A stretch of DNA of 64,000 nucleotides. Origin: Annona cherimola. Taxonomy: Eukaryota; Streptophyta; Magnoliopsida; Magnoliales; Annonaceae. A model generated the notes under the pieces. The model saw only the letters and a list, made by a program, of their open reading frames with translations. It searched no databases and was not told the origin of the DNA. A program made the position numbers and the translations under genes. How positions within the stretch are numbered: position 1 is the first letter of the stretch; every line of letters starts with the position of its first letter. Positions 1 through 12,700 of the stretch are shown here, one piece after another. Location: the NCBI GenBank assembly GCA_030490835.1, contig CM059971.1, positions 43,882,012 to 43,946,011 on the forward strand, in the 5' to 3' direction.

Positions 1-1099
1 AAGGCATTACCAGAAATTCATAATATCCATACCTAGTTCGGAATGCCGTTTTATGAGTATCAGCTGGACTTATTCTTAACTGATGGTACCCTAACTGTAG
101 ATCAATCTTAGAGAAAGTCATTGCGCCTTGCAACTGATCAAACAGATCATCGATCCTGGCAATGGATATTTATTCTTTATTGTGACCTTATTCAGCTCTC
201 GGTAGTCAATACATAACCTTAAGCTTCCATCCTTTTTCCTTACAAACAGTACCGGAGCTCCCCAAGGGGATACACTTGGTCTAATGAAACCCTTGTCCAA
301 TAGCTCCTGTATTTGAGCCCTTTCATTCATCTCAGCTGGCGCCATTCTATATGGAGTTTTAGAAATCGGAGCTATACTTGGCATTACGTCAATTGTCATA
401 TCCATTTCCCATTGTGGAGGCAATGTGTTAACTCCTTTGGAAACACATATGGAAATTCTTTAACCACGGGTATTTGATTAATTTCCACCTCCATACCTTT
501 ATCCACATTCACAGATACCAGATATGCTTGACACTTTTTTCGAATCATTCTGACAGCTTTCATAGATGAAATCAGTATACTTGAGCTGTCAGGTTGCCTC
601 AACTTCCCAATAGTAATCTCCTTCCCTGGAGTTGCTTCAAATTGCACTTTCTTATTTTTACAGTCTATAGTCGCTCCCCATTGGCTTAGCCAATCCATAC
701 CCAATATCACGTCGAACTCGGTCATAGGCAATAGGATCAAATCAGCTTCTAGAATTAATGAGCCTATCCTGATTGGGCAGGCTTTGCATACTTGGCTAGT
801 ACTTGCTAACCTATGACTGGAGATTCTACATGTATAACTTGATTAGTTTCTTCTATCGGCAGTGCATGGGTGGTCACGTATTGGCATGCTATGAATGAAT
901 GGGTGGCACAAGAATCAAACAAAGCTACTGCCATATTTCTTAGAATATAAACCGTACCTGTGACCACCTTTTCTTCCAGTTCTTGGGATTCTGTCCGGGT
1001 TAGAGCATGCACATGCACCGGGTTCGTAGAAGTTCCCTGCTTCCTGGGCGTTCCAGGTATCCTCAGCTGAGCAGGTTTTCCACGTCCTTGAGATGATTG
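1..1099 (-). pseudogene. pol: pol fragment: aspartic protease and start of reverse transcriptase, copy 1
   Basis: Protease and N-terminal RT of a Ty3/gypsy polyprotein. The protease motif reads DSC instead of DSG near 930 (FDSCATHSFI), so the catalytic loop is altered. Further on are FDVILGMDWLSQWG (about 665-715) and the RT entry region with [25 protein letters not shown] and LCIDYRELN (about 180-360). A small deletion near 815 (after ESPV) shifts the frame, another lies near 425 (after KEL), and a one-base deletion near 158 breaks the frame after KNKYPLP. RT then continues in another frame to the left edge ([18 protein letters not shown]). The product would have been protease plus RNA-dependent DNA polymerase acting in the virus-like particle. 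Family assignment is sure; the copy is clearly dead. Confidence 0.93.
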
Positions 1100-2347
1100 T
1101 GCCTTGTTTAGGCAGTTCGTGGCTATGTGACCCACTTGATCACATATGTAACACTTAATCACTTTTGCTTCTCCCGGCTTGCACTCCTTGGCGATGTGAC
1201 CCGTCTGTCCGCATTTATAACACCAATTTGAGCCCTTTAGACACTCGCCTATGTGTCACCTCTGATATTTCTTACAGAATGGCGAGCTTTTCTTCTTTTG
1301 AATTCCTTTTTCTTTTCTTATACTGCCTCTTCTAGCTTTCTCTTTTCCCGTTTCCGGTTCCTTAGGACACATATTGAACGCCCTCAAACCCAATCTTAAT
1401 TCTTGGGTTCTCAAGGACTCAATCTCCAAAGCTCTTGCTCTCTCCAAACTTGAAGCATAATCCTTTATCAGCAGAAGTGCAAGGCTTTCCCGCAGATATG
1501 GCCTTAACCCTTGTTGGAATCTCTGTGCCTTATTTTGTGGCACATTTGCGATCCAAGGAACATATCTGACCAGAGCATTGAATTTGGTGGTGTATTCAGT
1601 GACCATCATCCTCCCTTGGTATAACTTTTCAAATTCTATCACCTTTTGACTCTGCAAACCCACCGGGAGGTATTCTTTATTAAATTCTTCCACAAATGCT
1701 TGCGAAGACACTTCCTCGGGTCGTGGCATTGTAATTAACATTGTCTTCCACCATTCATGTGCGTCTTTTGCTAATAGATGAGTAGCACATAGTACTTTTT
1801 TGACGGTCATTGCATGGAGATATCCTAAACAATTTCTTAATCTCTGTCAGCCACTGCTCTGCTTGAACCGGGTCAGGTTCTCCAGAAAATTTTGGGGGTC
1901 GCTGCGCTAGAAAGGCATTTATGGCTCTTCTATCAGCTTCCATTAGCTGATTTTCATCACTTAATGGTTCCGGTGTCTCAACAGGGTCCGCCCTCGGAGC
2001 AGGTCCTTTTCTTTTCATATTACCCAACTGAGCTTGTTAGGTTCTTTCCCATAACCCTTGTATAATGTCCGCAGTCTGCACTGTCCATTCCCTAGTGGCC
2101 CGCTGCATTGCATTTTCCACTGCCGCAGCCACTCTTTCCTCCATGAGTCTATTCCACCTCAACTCATTTTCCTCCTACATATTCCGTTAAGGGCTTACAT
2201 CATTCCTTCTCTGTTGGTTCCTTTGATTCTATGTCACCAGCCTTCCTCTTTTTGGTCGGCTAGATTCGCCAATTCGTGTTGTCTTGGAACCTCTGTTTCC
2301 ACCTCTTTTCCTTTATTTTTCCTTACTCCTGCTCTTGTTTCCACCAT
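1100..2347 (-). pseudogene. gag: gag (capsid/nucleocapsid), copy 1, broken
   Basis: Structural gag protein. The start at 2347 is placed by comparison with copy 2, where the same MVETRAGVRKNKGKE start is seen. The N-terminal third is disrupted by stops. The capsid-like core is readable at 1256-1810 (HEWWKTMLITMPRPEE, EEFNKEYLPVGLQSQ, NALVRYVPWIANVPQ, ERARALEIESLRTQEL), followed by a lysine/arginine-rich stretch. Two CCHC zinc knuckles follow: CYKCGQTGHIAKEC (about 1181-1222) and CYICDQVGHIATNC (1112-1153). A TGA at 1256-1258 interrupts the protein just before the knuckles where copy 2 has CGA, a C-to-T change. Gag would package element RNA; this copy cannot make a full protein. Confidence 0.92.
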
Positions 2348-2815
2348 TGTTTTAAATCTGAGTATATAACAAACACTTTTCATTTTCAATTAGTATAAAA
2401 TCATTATGTACACATTTCATTAATATCCATCACAAAATCATTGCATACGCATTTCAATTTCATTCAATATTAAATCATCACATATGCATCTCATCATAAC
2501 ATAGTCACAATCATTTTACTCAATCACCATATAACACACCATTCAGCTCATGTTCATTCATTCATACACATCTAAAACATTAAGAGTTCAGTAAAACAGC
2601 ACATCCATTCACATACATCATATTCACAATCAGTACATACAAAAGTAAGTCACACTTATGTACATATTCAACTTGGCATGCGCATTTCACATCTGCATGC
2701 ATGTTAGTTCTCCAAACACAACCATAGAGTCATCCAACCATAATTATACATACATCACATGATCATCACCACACTTATATATACAACTGTTTAAATAAAA
2801 ACAAAGCAAACAAGT
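2348..2815. other. spacer between ORF0 and gag, copy 1
   Basis: AT-rich spacer of about 470 bp without a supported ORF. It is matched by the plus-strand spacer of copy 2 (8042-8498), so it is an original part of the element. It is rich in short CAT/ATG-type words and runs from the ORF0 stop to the gag start. I see no clear regulatory site in it. Confidence 0.6.
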
Positions 2816-3655
2816 TCATCGTCCTCCTGGTCCTCTCCCTCGGCGTCTACGTCTACGTGGAACTTGTGAGGGTGCCTCTATGATGGTGTTAGTGTCGGAC
2901 CATGCCTGAACCTCATCATCAATATCATCATCATCCTCATCCTCATCATCTCCCACAAACTCCACTATTTCTTCCTCGACTTCTTCCTCTTCTTCCTCAT
3001 CTGTTTCTTCTTCCTCCTCTTCTTCCTCAAATGGCTCGAGGAATTCCATCGGGTCATCATCATCATTGACCTCCTCTAATCGCACAATTTCCCCTGTATC
3101 CTCCATGATATACAACATAACCTCATCAGGTTTAGGGCCAACAGGTACCTCGATGACTCCTTCGGCACGATGCCTTCTTATATAAAGAGCCATGTCCACT
3201 TCCCGTTGATGAATTTTCTCCCACGATGCTCCATAACGAAACTGGATACACCCATTAACAAATCTGTACCATGGACCAGCATTGGGAGGTGTAGGTGCCC
3301 GTGTCTTATTCCAGAAGTTCTATAGATTTTGCGGACCTGCTCTATCGATCAGAACAGGGGGATCCCGGGGAATGCCAAGGTATGTACCGGGTAACACTCG
3401 TGCCCTGGGTTTAAAGTTGGAGGGCTCTCCTAGGTCTTGTGTGTGTTGACTGGAAGAGTCATAATAACTTCCCTTAGTGTGATCCTGTGTGCGTATTGGT
3501 GAAAATCCAGGGGGGACTGATGGAAACTGTTCATCGTCGGTCTGTGATTCCCACCATCGATTCATATTTTCTTCCCTTCTCTGTCTCCTATTCTCCTCCT
3601 CTCTTTCCCTTTTCAACTCCTCCGCACTCATCATTCTTTTCCCTCTATCCACCAT
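2816..3655 (-). pseudogene. ORF0: additional acidic-to-basic ORF upstream of gag, copy 1
   Basis: A 280-codon frame between PBS and gag, open except for one TAG (3320-3322). The start at 3655 (MVDRGKRMMSAEELKR) is chosen because element D has an equivalent start (MADKGKAAVSAWELEE); an upstream ATG at 3694 adds 13 codons but has no counterpart. Regions in order: a charged, probably helical N-terminus rich in Glu/Arg; a proline-rich part with FPSVPPGFSP; a conserved block PPNAGPWYRF followed by GCIQFRYGASW; then PDEVMLYIM; a long Asp/Glu-rich tail; and a basic end, RRRRRRGRGPGGR. No known domain is recognised. The acidic tail plus Arg/Gly end might suggest binding to nucleic acid or chromatin, but that is a guess. 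Homology with 50232-51041 shows it was a real protein. Confidence 0.8.
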
Positions 3656-3940
3656 CTGTATAGACATAGCAATCAAATTGCATTGCAACAACATAATTCA
3701 TTATCATATGGCATGTGTTTCATCATATCATGGGCATACCTATTCATCACATGAACATGTCTATTTCAACATCTAACATGCATTTCATCATGTTATAATC
3801 ATATATGAGCATCATTTAATCACATCTAATTCATTACATCATCATGGTTAATCATGTATATTCATGTGTAATCATGCATATCTCTTCATATTCTATCAAT
3901 TTCCTATACTTAGAAATTTTCCATGCCTATTTACCAATCC

Positions 3941-3955
3941 ATGCTCAAATACAAG
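3941..3955 (-). other. primer-binding site, degenerate, copy 1
   Basis: The minus strand just inside the LTR reads CTTGTATTTGAGCAT. It aligns with the initiator-methionine-tRNA PBS TGGTATCAGAGC of element D with three changes in twelve bases. The position, three bases after the LTR end (plus-strand TGTGGC at 3959), supports the call. The mismatches suggest decay. Confidence 0.7.
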
Positions 3956-5060
3956 CTTTGTGGCACCCTAAACCGAGCGTCACTTCCTAGTCCTTACCTC
4001 GGGATCGTATTGATTGGTAAACGTGATCAGGATTGTTGCCCTATCACACGGCGGGTCTTGTCGGATATTTATCCTATTAAATATGGTCATGTAACTGTTC
4101 ATATGACACCTCATGTTCTCATAATTTCATATTCATACATTTCTAAGTCATTTCAATCATTCATTACATACAAACATGTTGTTCAGTGACATTTCTTCTT
4201 TTGCCTAAATCAGATGTCGCTGCATGTACATATCATAGTCATCCATACAAAACATTCGAACAGTTTACATCTATTCAACATAAGCACTGCATATAGTTTT
4301 ACAATCATTTCACATAAATTTCATAACATAAGTTCCATAAATTTTTCCATGGAATCCTTAAGTCGGCGCTTGCTCCTTCACCATGTCCTATCCGTCACGT
4401 GTCTTTTGGGTTTGGAAAATAAAATCGTGAGTCGAAACTCAATAAGCAAGCCATTTGCATTTTTGAGGCAAATCATTTCAGGCAACATTTTTCATTTAAA
4501 ATCAACTTGGAAAGCATCTTATACCTTATCCAAAGGTATATCTTGAAAATATGAAATCCTGTACCCATCACGGGTCTCATATGCATAATGCCATATTAAA
4601 GCATTAACATGAACATCATATCTCCCTTAGGATGGAAGCTAGCCAAGTGACCATCCGTCACGTTAACTCCCATTTCAGAGAGGGCGCCGCCGGCCTTGGG
4701 CCTATTACAAGCGACTTGGTCACACCAAGGGGGGACAATCGGTCCACTTATACCCTTCAAGTGGACCTAGTATCCTGTGCACATGAACTTTTGCATAAAT
4801 CCATCTTTAACATGCTAGTATGATTTTTCATTCATAAACAATAAACCACATCATTTTTCAGTAGCATTTATAAAAGAAACATTTTGTAATAACATTTCAT
4901 TTGAAATAAACATCATTTCAACACCATTTTGCTAAGGGATGGCCATCCTTAAACTCATTAGAAACAATCTCATAGTTTCATCCAACAAGTTAGAATAAAA
5001 ATTGCATTTATGGAAACAATTTAGAAAAGCAAAAATCCTTTAGAAAATTTGCTTGCATAC

Positions 5061-5104
5061 CTGAACTTTTTAGCTTTCCGTCACCACTTTCTCTTTGCCT
5101 TTGC
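5061..5104 (-). other. predicted leader mini-exon (44 nt), copy 1 LTR
   Basis: On the minus strand the segment is preceded by ATGTAG and followed by GTATGCAAGC, fitting plant 3' and 5' splice sites. The ends match those of eight other LTR copies while the middle diverges. The predicted intron 1 (6472 to 5105) is 1368 nt, almost the same as in copy 2. Confidence 0.55.
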
Positions 5105-6660
5105 CTACATTAAAAATAATATGATTTTTTATATATTTCTTTTTCTTCATATTTCCATTAGTTTTCCAACCCATTCCATATACATACATCATTTATTTGA
5201 CTTCATAAGTCATTATACACATATATGACTTATTTTGCACCCATTAGCATAATTTACACACATTCGGCTATTATACAACATAGCATGTACATATAACCCT
5301 AAAATTAGGGTATTCATTTCAATATCATACAATTCATTCCATAAACATTATACATAGCTTCATTAAGCTTACTTTGCCATTTTTTCCCATATTTTTCCAA
5401 AACACACATATGGGTGTTTCTTTTGCGTACATAGCCTTGTCTTAGCTTCATAATCTAGTTCCAAATTTTTGGAATTACTATCATACCATTTCAAACAGAT
5501 ACATAAACATGGGATTCATCTCATTTTCATGCATTTTTGCATAAAATCACTTTTCATAAGTCATTCATCACCCGTTTACCGTTATTCCTTCACATAAGCT
5601 CATTTAGCACTTAAATATAATGCATTTCATAAAATTTACTAACCCAGAAATTTAATCCATTTTTCAGCGGTCTAATTGCCCTTAATTAACGCTGCATTCA
5701 AGGTATTTTCACGGAATTTAAATCCATTAACCTATTGGTTTCCAAAACAGCAAGTTCGGAACCCGTTTTCCACCCGTTTAACGTGTCTTTTGACACATAA
5801 CTGTGGGCAGCCCTAAAATCCGAATTTTCCAGCAATATATCCATTTTTCTCAACCCATTTTCTAGGGTTTAACACATATTCAACATTCATACATTTCCAT
5901 TTCTCAAAACAGTTGGTAACCCACACGTTTGAGACCCGTTTCCACTCCATACATGCATTACTTCAAAAATTCATAAAAATCAGTTATGGATCTTATTTTC
6001 CTAAATCCTTTTGGGAATCAATTATACCTTAATCCTAGGGTATTTTACCCTACATAAACTGTATAAAACATGTACACCCATTTCCATAGGATTTTTAGCA
6101 TATATCTTGCAATTTTGGGTCATAAACCCTACTTCACGTTCCATAATTGCTAAAATCCATTTATTAAGCTCAAAGCAACACATGTTCTTCATCAAAGCAT
6201 GATTAATAACATAAATACAACATTTAAACCATGCAGCAACACGTTATGGAAGTTTAGAGTTTTCAAGTTGGGTTTTCTCACTTGAAACACGTAAATATTG
6301 TCATTTCCATCAACCCAAACCTGAAAATTCTTTCATAAACCATAAAACTCATGTCATATTCATTCAAAATCATGTAAAATAGAGATTTTACAGATTTACT
6401 AAGCATGCTTTCCATTCCCATGTTTTTAGAGTTCAACTCCAAGAAAAACCATTCAATCACCCCCATACTTACTTGGATTTGTAGCAAAACAAATCTTAGC
6501 AACTTGAGGTGATTTTTTTCTTCAATTACCTCTTCTTTTTCCTTGGTTTTCTCCCCTATTTTCTTGGAAAAATTCGTAGGTTTCTGCTGCTGTTGCTGGG
6601 ACGTGCTCCACTTAGGCCATCTCCCTCCAAAATCCCTCTTTATGTTACATGCATGGCCAC

Positions 6661-6700
6661 CTTTTATAATGCTGGAATTTTCCAGCAAATGGGGCCCACA
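6661..6700 (-). promoter_or_regulatory. LTR core promoter module, copy 1
   Basis: Read on the minus strand: TGGGGCCC, then the dyad CTGGA with TCCAG, then TATAAAAG (6661-6668). The same order occurs in copy 2, B2 and, without an evident TATA, in F and B1. GGGCCCAC resembles plant TCP-type sites. This would put the transcript start near 6630, making most of the 4-kb LTR part of the transcribed leader. Start-site use is inferred. Confidence 0.6.
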
Positions 6701-8005
6701 TTTTGACCCATTGCTCACCTAATTTAATGCATGGTTATCTCTCTATGGTGCTGGATGATTCTTGGCCCCAAAAATTGCAACTTTTGAAATTTTTGAAAAT
6801 CATCATTTCTGCATATCAACAACCGTCCAAGCTGTCCATATGTTGCATGTTACCTTGCTGCTGGATTTTCCAGAAATTTTACATTTTTAAAAATTATAAA
6901 AAAGTGGGTAATTTATGCTCCTTATCACCCTTTAATTTCTCCATAAACGTGGTGTTAAGAAAAATTAATAAAATGGCTAAAACTGCCACTTTTCTGCACA
7001 TTATCATACCCATTATGCTGTCCACGATCAGCTGGGTTGCGCATGCCTTTTCCAATTTTTATATGGCTGAAACTTTGCATTATTGTATCCAAATTTCATG
7101 TACTTATACTCTAGCAACATGTGGCATTTTTAAAAAAAATAAAAAAAATCAATTTGGACAGCCTAAACAGCCTTGGACATCCCATGTATAGCCACCTTGG
7201 CTACCCTTGGCCTATGCTTGTGTAGCTCCATCATATGAAGTATTTAATGGTTGGATAATTCATGGAATTATGCATTTTATTTAAATGAATAAATTCCCTC
7301 AAAATTTCCTACAATGGACACCTCATAACCCATTTATTTCCATGCCATCATATCTTGCACATTTACATTTATGATATGGTACTCTCTTGGAGCATAAGTC
7401 AACCATATCCACCTTTTTCAAGGATGGAATTTTTCTAACATTTCATACTTAATCCAAGCCATCCAAAATAAACATCTCACCATTCCATTCAACCGTTTCA
7501 AATTTCAACTCAATCCGAGTTTTCTAGCTCCTGATATAGCCGTTTAAAGTTAATGGTTGAAATGAACATATGCTTGAAAATTCATAATTCTCATTTCATC
7601 AAGAATTTTCATAATATTTTTATTCCATAATACCAAGCCCATCATTAACAATTTTTATTTCAAATTTCACTTGAATCCGCCTTATAGGCATTGAGTTATG
7701 AATTTTTTTCAATATTTTCCATCAAACTTGTCAATTTCCATGGTACTCTCCATAATTCATTTTAAATAATGGAAAATGATCTTTCATGATATATTTGCAC
7801 ATTTAAATCATAAATAATTCATTCTAAACCCATTGTCTCATTTAGGCTCAAAATGCTTAGTCACATCATTAATGCTAACCCATAACCCTAATTGCCATAA
7901 TTAGCAAAAATCATAAAATACCTTCATAATTCCATAATTCATAAATAATCATCATATACATGTTCAATGCATACATATAGGTCCTACATGAGTTAGGGTT
8001 TCACA

Positions 8006-8041
8006 CGTAGACGTCGAGGGAGAGGTCCAGGAGGACGATGA
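8006..8041 (+). pseudogene. ORF0 C-terminal remnant, copy 2
   Basis: Eleven codons and a TGA give RRRRGRGPGGR, the same basic Arg/Gly end as ORF0 of copy 1. The rest of the frame is cut off by the copy 1 LTR end at 8005. The match continues into the following spacer. Confidence 0.85.
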
Positions 8042-8498
8042 ACTTATTTGCTCTGCTTTTCTTTTAACAGCTGTGTATATATACGTGTGGTTGATGATCA
8101 TGTGGTGCATGTATAATTATGGTTGGTTGACACTATGGTTGCTCTGGCTAACTGACATGTATGTAAGTGTGAAATGGGTATGTCATGCTGAATATGTACA
8201 TAAGTGTGACTTGCTTGTGTATGTATTAACTGTGAATATAGTGTATGTGAATGAATATGTTGATATACTAAACTCTTGATGTTTTAGATGTGCACGGATG
8301 AATGAGCATGAACTGAATGGTGTGATATACAATGATTGTGACCACGTGACGATGAGATGCATATGCAATGATTTAATATTGAATGAAATTGAAATGCGTA
8401 TGCAATGATTCCATGATGATTATCAATGAAATGTGTATATAATGATCTAATACTAATTGAAAATGAAAAGTGTTTGTTATATATCCAGATTAAAACAA
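8042..8498. other. spacer between ORF0 and gag, copy 2
   Basis: About 460 bp, TG/AT-rich, equivalent to 2348-2815 on the other strand. It has no supported gene; the short ORFs here have no counterpart in other copies. Confidence 0.6.
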
Positions 8499-9760
8499 TG
8501 GTGGAAACGAGAGCAGGAGTAAGGAAAAATAAAGGAAAAGAGGCAGAGGTAGAGGTTCCAAGCCAACACGAACTTGGCGAATCTAACCGACCTAAAAGGG
8601 GAAAGCCGGTGACACAGAATCAAAGGAACCAAGAAAGGCGGAGTGATATAAGCCCTGAACGGAATATGGCAAAGGAAACTGAGTCGAGGCAGAATAGACT
8701 CATGGAAAAAGAGTGGCTGCAGCGGTAGAAAAAGCAATGCGGTGGGCCACTAGGGATTGGGCAGCGCAAACTGCCGACATTATACAGGGATTATGGGAAA
8801 GAACCCAACAAGCTCAGTTAGATAATGTGGAAAGAGAAGGACCTGCTCCTATGGCGGACCCCGTTGCCACACTGGCACCGCTAAGGGACGAAAATCAGCT
8901 AATGGAAGCGGATAGAAGAGCCATAAATGCCTTTCTAGCACAATGACCCCTGAAATTTTTTGGAGAACCCGACCCGGTCCAAGCAGAGCAGTGGTTGACG
9001 GAGATTAAGAAATTGTTCAGGATATCTCGGTGCAACGACCGTCAAAAAGTACTATGTGTCACCCATTTGTTAGCAAAGGACGCACATGAATGGTGGGAGA
9101 CCATGTTAATCATAATGTCACGGCCCAAAGAAGTGTCTTGGCAAACATTTGTGGAAGAGTTTAATAAAGAATACCTCCCGGTGGGTTTACAGAGTCAAAA
9201 AGCGATAGAATTTGAAAAGTTGTATCAAGGGAGGATGACGGTTACTAAGTATGCTACCAGGTTTAATGCTCTGGTCAGATATGTCCCTTGGATCGCTAAT
9301 GTGTCACAGAATAAGGCACAGAGATTTCAACAAGGGTTGAGGCCATATCTGCTAGAAAGTTTGGCACCCTTGCTGATAAAGGATTATGCTTCAAGTTTTG
9401 AAAGAGCAAGGGCTCTGGAAATTGAGGCCTTAAGAACCCAAGAATTAAGATTGGGTTCGAGGGAGTTCAGTATGGGTCCTAAGGAACCGAAAATGGGAAA
9501 AGAGAAATCTAGAAAAGGCAGTATAAGAAAAGGAAAAGGAATTCAAAAGAAGAAAAGCTTGCCATTCTGTAAGAAACGTCAAAGGCGACACACAGGTGAG
9601 TGTCTAAAGGGCTCGAATCGGTGTTACAAATGTGGACAGACGAGTCATATCGCCAAGGAGTGCAGGTCGGGAGAAGCAAAGGTGGTTAAGTGTTATATAT
9701 GTGATCAAGTGGGTCACATAGCCACGAACTGCCCAACTAAGGCGTAGTCATCCCAAGGAC
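8499..9760 (+). pseudogene. gag: gag, copy 2, with one frameshift and two premature stops
   Basis: Capsid/nucleocapsid precursor starting MVETRAGVRKNKGKEAEVE. An indel in the A-run near 8705-8712 shifts the frame; after it the protein continues as AAAVEKAMRWATRDWAAQ. A TGA at 8944-8946 replaces CGA just before the PDPVQAEQWLTEIKKLF core. The body includes HEWWETMLIIMSRPKE, EEFNKEYLPVGLQSQ, MTVTKYATRFNALVRYVPW and a Lys-rich linker. Two CCHC knuckles follow: CYKCGQTSHIAKEC and CYICDQVGHIATNC. A TAG at 9745-9747 replaces CAG after TKA. All parts beyond the frameshift share the frame of the following pol, so gag and pol were one polyprotein. Confidence 0.93.
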
Positions 9761-12700
9761 GTGGAAGACCTGCTCAACTTAGGATACCTGGAGCGACAAG
9801 CAAGCAGGAAACTTCTACGAATCCGGTGCATGTGCATGCCCTGACCTGGACAGAATCTCAAGAACAAGAGGAAAAGGTGGTCACAGGTATGGTTTACCTT
9901 CTAGGGAATATGGCAGTAGCTTTGTTTGATTCTGGTGCCACCCATTCAATCATAGCATGCTAATACGTGACCACCCATGCACTACTGATAGAAGAAACCA
10001 ATCAAATTATACTTGTAGAATCTCCAGTCTATAGGTTAGCAGGTACTAGCCAAGTATGCAAAGCCTGCCCAATAAGGATAGGATCAGTAATTCTAGAAGC
10101 TGATTTAATCCTATTACTTATGATTCAATTCGATGTGATATTGGGTATGAATTGGCTAAGTCAATGGGGAGCGACCATAGACTGTAAGAATAAGAAAGTG
10201 CAGTTTGAAGCAACTCCAGGAAGGGAGATTGCCATTGGAAAATTAAGGCAACCTGACAGTTCAAGTGTACTAATATCATCTATGAAAGCTGTCAGAATGA
10301 TCCGACAAAAGTGTCAGGCTTTCTTAGTGTTAGTGAATGTGGACAAAAGCATGGAGGAAGAAATTAATCAAATACCTGTGGTTAGAGAATTTCCGGATGT
10401 ATTTCCAAAGGAATTAACCACGTTGCCTCCACAACGGGAAATGGACATGACAATTGATGTAATGTCGGGAACAGTTCCGATTTCTAAAACTCCATATAGA
10501 ATGGCACCAGCTGAGATGAATGAACTAAGGGCATAAATACAGGAGCTGTTGGACAAAGGTTTTATTAGACCAAGTGTATCCCCTTGGGGAGCTTTGGTAC
10601 TATTTATGAGGAAAAAGGATGAAAGCTTGAGGTTATGTATTGACTACCGAGAGCTGAATAAGGTCACAATAAAGAATAAATATCCATTGCCCAGGATCGA
10701 TGATCTGTTTGATCAGTTGCAAGGAGCAACGACTTTCTCCAAAATTGATCTACAGTTAGGGTACCATCAGTTAAGAATAAGTCCAGCTGATACTCATAAA
10801 ATGGCATTTTGAACCAGGTATGGACATTATGAGTTTCTGGTAATGCCTTTTGGACTTACTAATGCCCCTGCTGTATTCATGGACATGATGAATAGGGTTT
10901 TTCGGGACTATCTGGATCAATTTATGGTTGTTTTTATCGACGATGTCCTGATTTACTCTAAAATGGAGAAAGAACATGAGGACCATCTGCGAAGGGTCTT
11001 AGAAAGGCTATGGGAAGAGAAATTGTATGCCAAACTGAAGAAATGTGAGTTTTGGCTAAAACAGATAGGATTTCTCGGGCATATAATATCTGAAAAGGGT
11101 ATTCAAGTTGATCCTCAAAAGATTGAGGTGGTTTTGAAATGGCCAAGGCCGACGACCATTACAGAAATTCGAAGTTTCCTAGGGTTGACTGGCTATTACA
11201 GGAGGTTTGTCGAAGGGTTTTCACAATTGTCAGCCCCGTTAACCAAGTTGAATCGTAAGGGAGTCAGGTATGTATGGTCTGAGGAATGCGAGCGCAGCTT
11301 TCAGGAGTTGAAACAATGGTTAGTAGAAGCACCCATTCTAACCCTACCCGAAGGAAATGAAGGGTTTGTGGTTTATAGTGATGCATCCAGAAAAGGATTG
11401 GGTTGGGTTTTGATGCAAAGGGGTAAGGTGATAGCTTATGCGTCACGACAACTAAAGCCCAATGAGTTAAGCTACCCCACGCATGATATAGAGTTAGCCG
11501 CGGTGGTATTTGCCTTAAAAATATGGAGACATTACCTGTATGGTGCAAGATGTGAGATTTACACTGATCATAAGAGCCCCAAATATATTTTCACTCAGAA
11601 GGAGTTGAACATGAGACAGAGGAGATGGCTCGAGTTATTGAAAGATTATGATTTGGAAATTTTATACCATCTAGGTAAGGCAAATGTGGTAGATGATGCA
11701 TTGAGCCGAAATGTCAGCTTAGCGCATCTTATCACTAAGGAGAAAGGACTGCTTAAGGAAATAGAGCAAATGGAACTGATTATATGTCCACCAGGAGTTC
11801 ACACTAGACTATCACAATTATACATACAATCCTCACTTTTTGAACAGATCAAGGTTGCGCAGCAAAAGGACGCAGACCTACATACACATGTTGAGAAAAT
11901 GAAGAGAAAGGGGTTGACAGAATTTGCTATCGATGAACAGGGTATGTATAGGTACAAAGGTCGCCTTTGCATACCTAACATTGTTGAGTTGAAGGAACAA
12001 ATTCTTAAGGAAGCCCATTTTTTTCCTTTTTCTATTCATCCAGGGAGTACTAAGATGTATCAGGATCTCAAGAAAGCATATTGGTGGAATAATATGAAAA
12101 GGGAGATCGCTGAATATGTGGTTAAGTGTTTAACTTGCCAACGGGTGAAGGCGGATCACCAGAAAATACCTGGTAAGCTACAATCCTTAGAAATTCCTGA
12201 ATGGAAATGAGACGATATCATAATGGACTTTATTGATGGATTACCTACAACCCAAGCAGAAAATGATTCTATATGGGTAATCGTGGATAGGTTATCAAAA
12301 GACGCGCACTTTTTGCTTATCAGAAGGACTTATATAGCGGAAAAGCTAGCTAAGGTTTACTATAAAGAGGTCGTAAGACTCCATGGAGTGCCAAAGTCGA
12401 TTATCTTGCAGCGAGATGCGACGTTTACATTGAGGTTTTGGAAAAGCTTGCATGAAACCTTAGGCACCCAACTCAAATTCAGTACAGCTTTTCATCCTCA
12501 AACCGATGGACAAACGGAGCGGGTGAACCAAGTTATTGAAGATATGCTCCGTATGTATACCTTAGAGTTTGGAGGATCATGGGATGAGTATATCTCAATT
12601 GCAGAATTCGCATATAAAAATAGTTACCAAGCTAGCATCCAAATGGCTCCATTTGAGGCGTTATATGAACGACAATGTCGAACACCATTGAACTGGGATG

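Larger units (their letters stand above)
1..8005 (-). mobile_element. Ty3/gypsy chromovirus copy 1, 5' part (pol cut by window edge)
   Basis: Reading the minus strand from 8005 downward gives a complete LTR, a PBS-like site, ORF0, gag, protease and reverse transcriptase; the element runs off the left edge within RT. The LTR ends exactly at 8005, where sequence belonging to the ORF0 of a plus-strand relative begins. The simplest reading is that copy 1 inserted into copy 2. The right target-site copy would then be CGTAG (8006-8010), with its partner left of the window. The coding part has frameshifts and stops, so this copy is not autonomous. Confidence 0.9.
3959..8005 (-). repeat. complete 5' LTR of copy 1 (A-type, 4.05 kb)
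   Basis: On the minus strand the LTR starts TGTGAAACCCTAAC at 8005 and ends GGTGCCACA at 3959. It is colinear with the 3' LTR of copy 2 once the copia insertion there is removed (about 4.0 kb). Seen inside: a promoter-like module (6661-6700), a splice-donor-like GTAAGT (GT at 6471-6472), a mini-exon (5061-5104), a GC-rich conserved block (about 4648-4725) and a stem-loop near the 3' end (4023-4047). The predicted second splice acceptor near 4423 reads CCAAACCC where copy 2 has TCAGACCC, so it is lost here. Short ORFs within it have no support. Confidence 0.9.

Noticed and set aside
6278..6718. 146-aa minus-strand ORF in the copy 1 LTR
   Set aside because: It spans the predicted promoter module and exon 1, has low-complexity Lys/Glu/Gln content from the purine tract, and is not kept in other LTR copies.
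8005..8006. Head-to-head junction of copies 1 and 2 as an inversion breakpoint or misassembly
   Set aside because: The left side ends precisely at the LTR terminus, as expected for simple insertion of copy 1 into the ORF0 of copy 2. The same pattern holds at four other boundaries.
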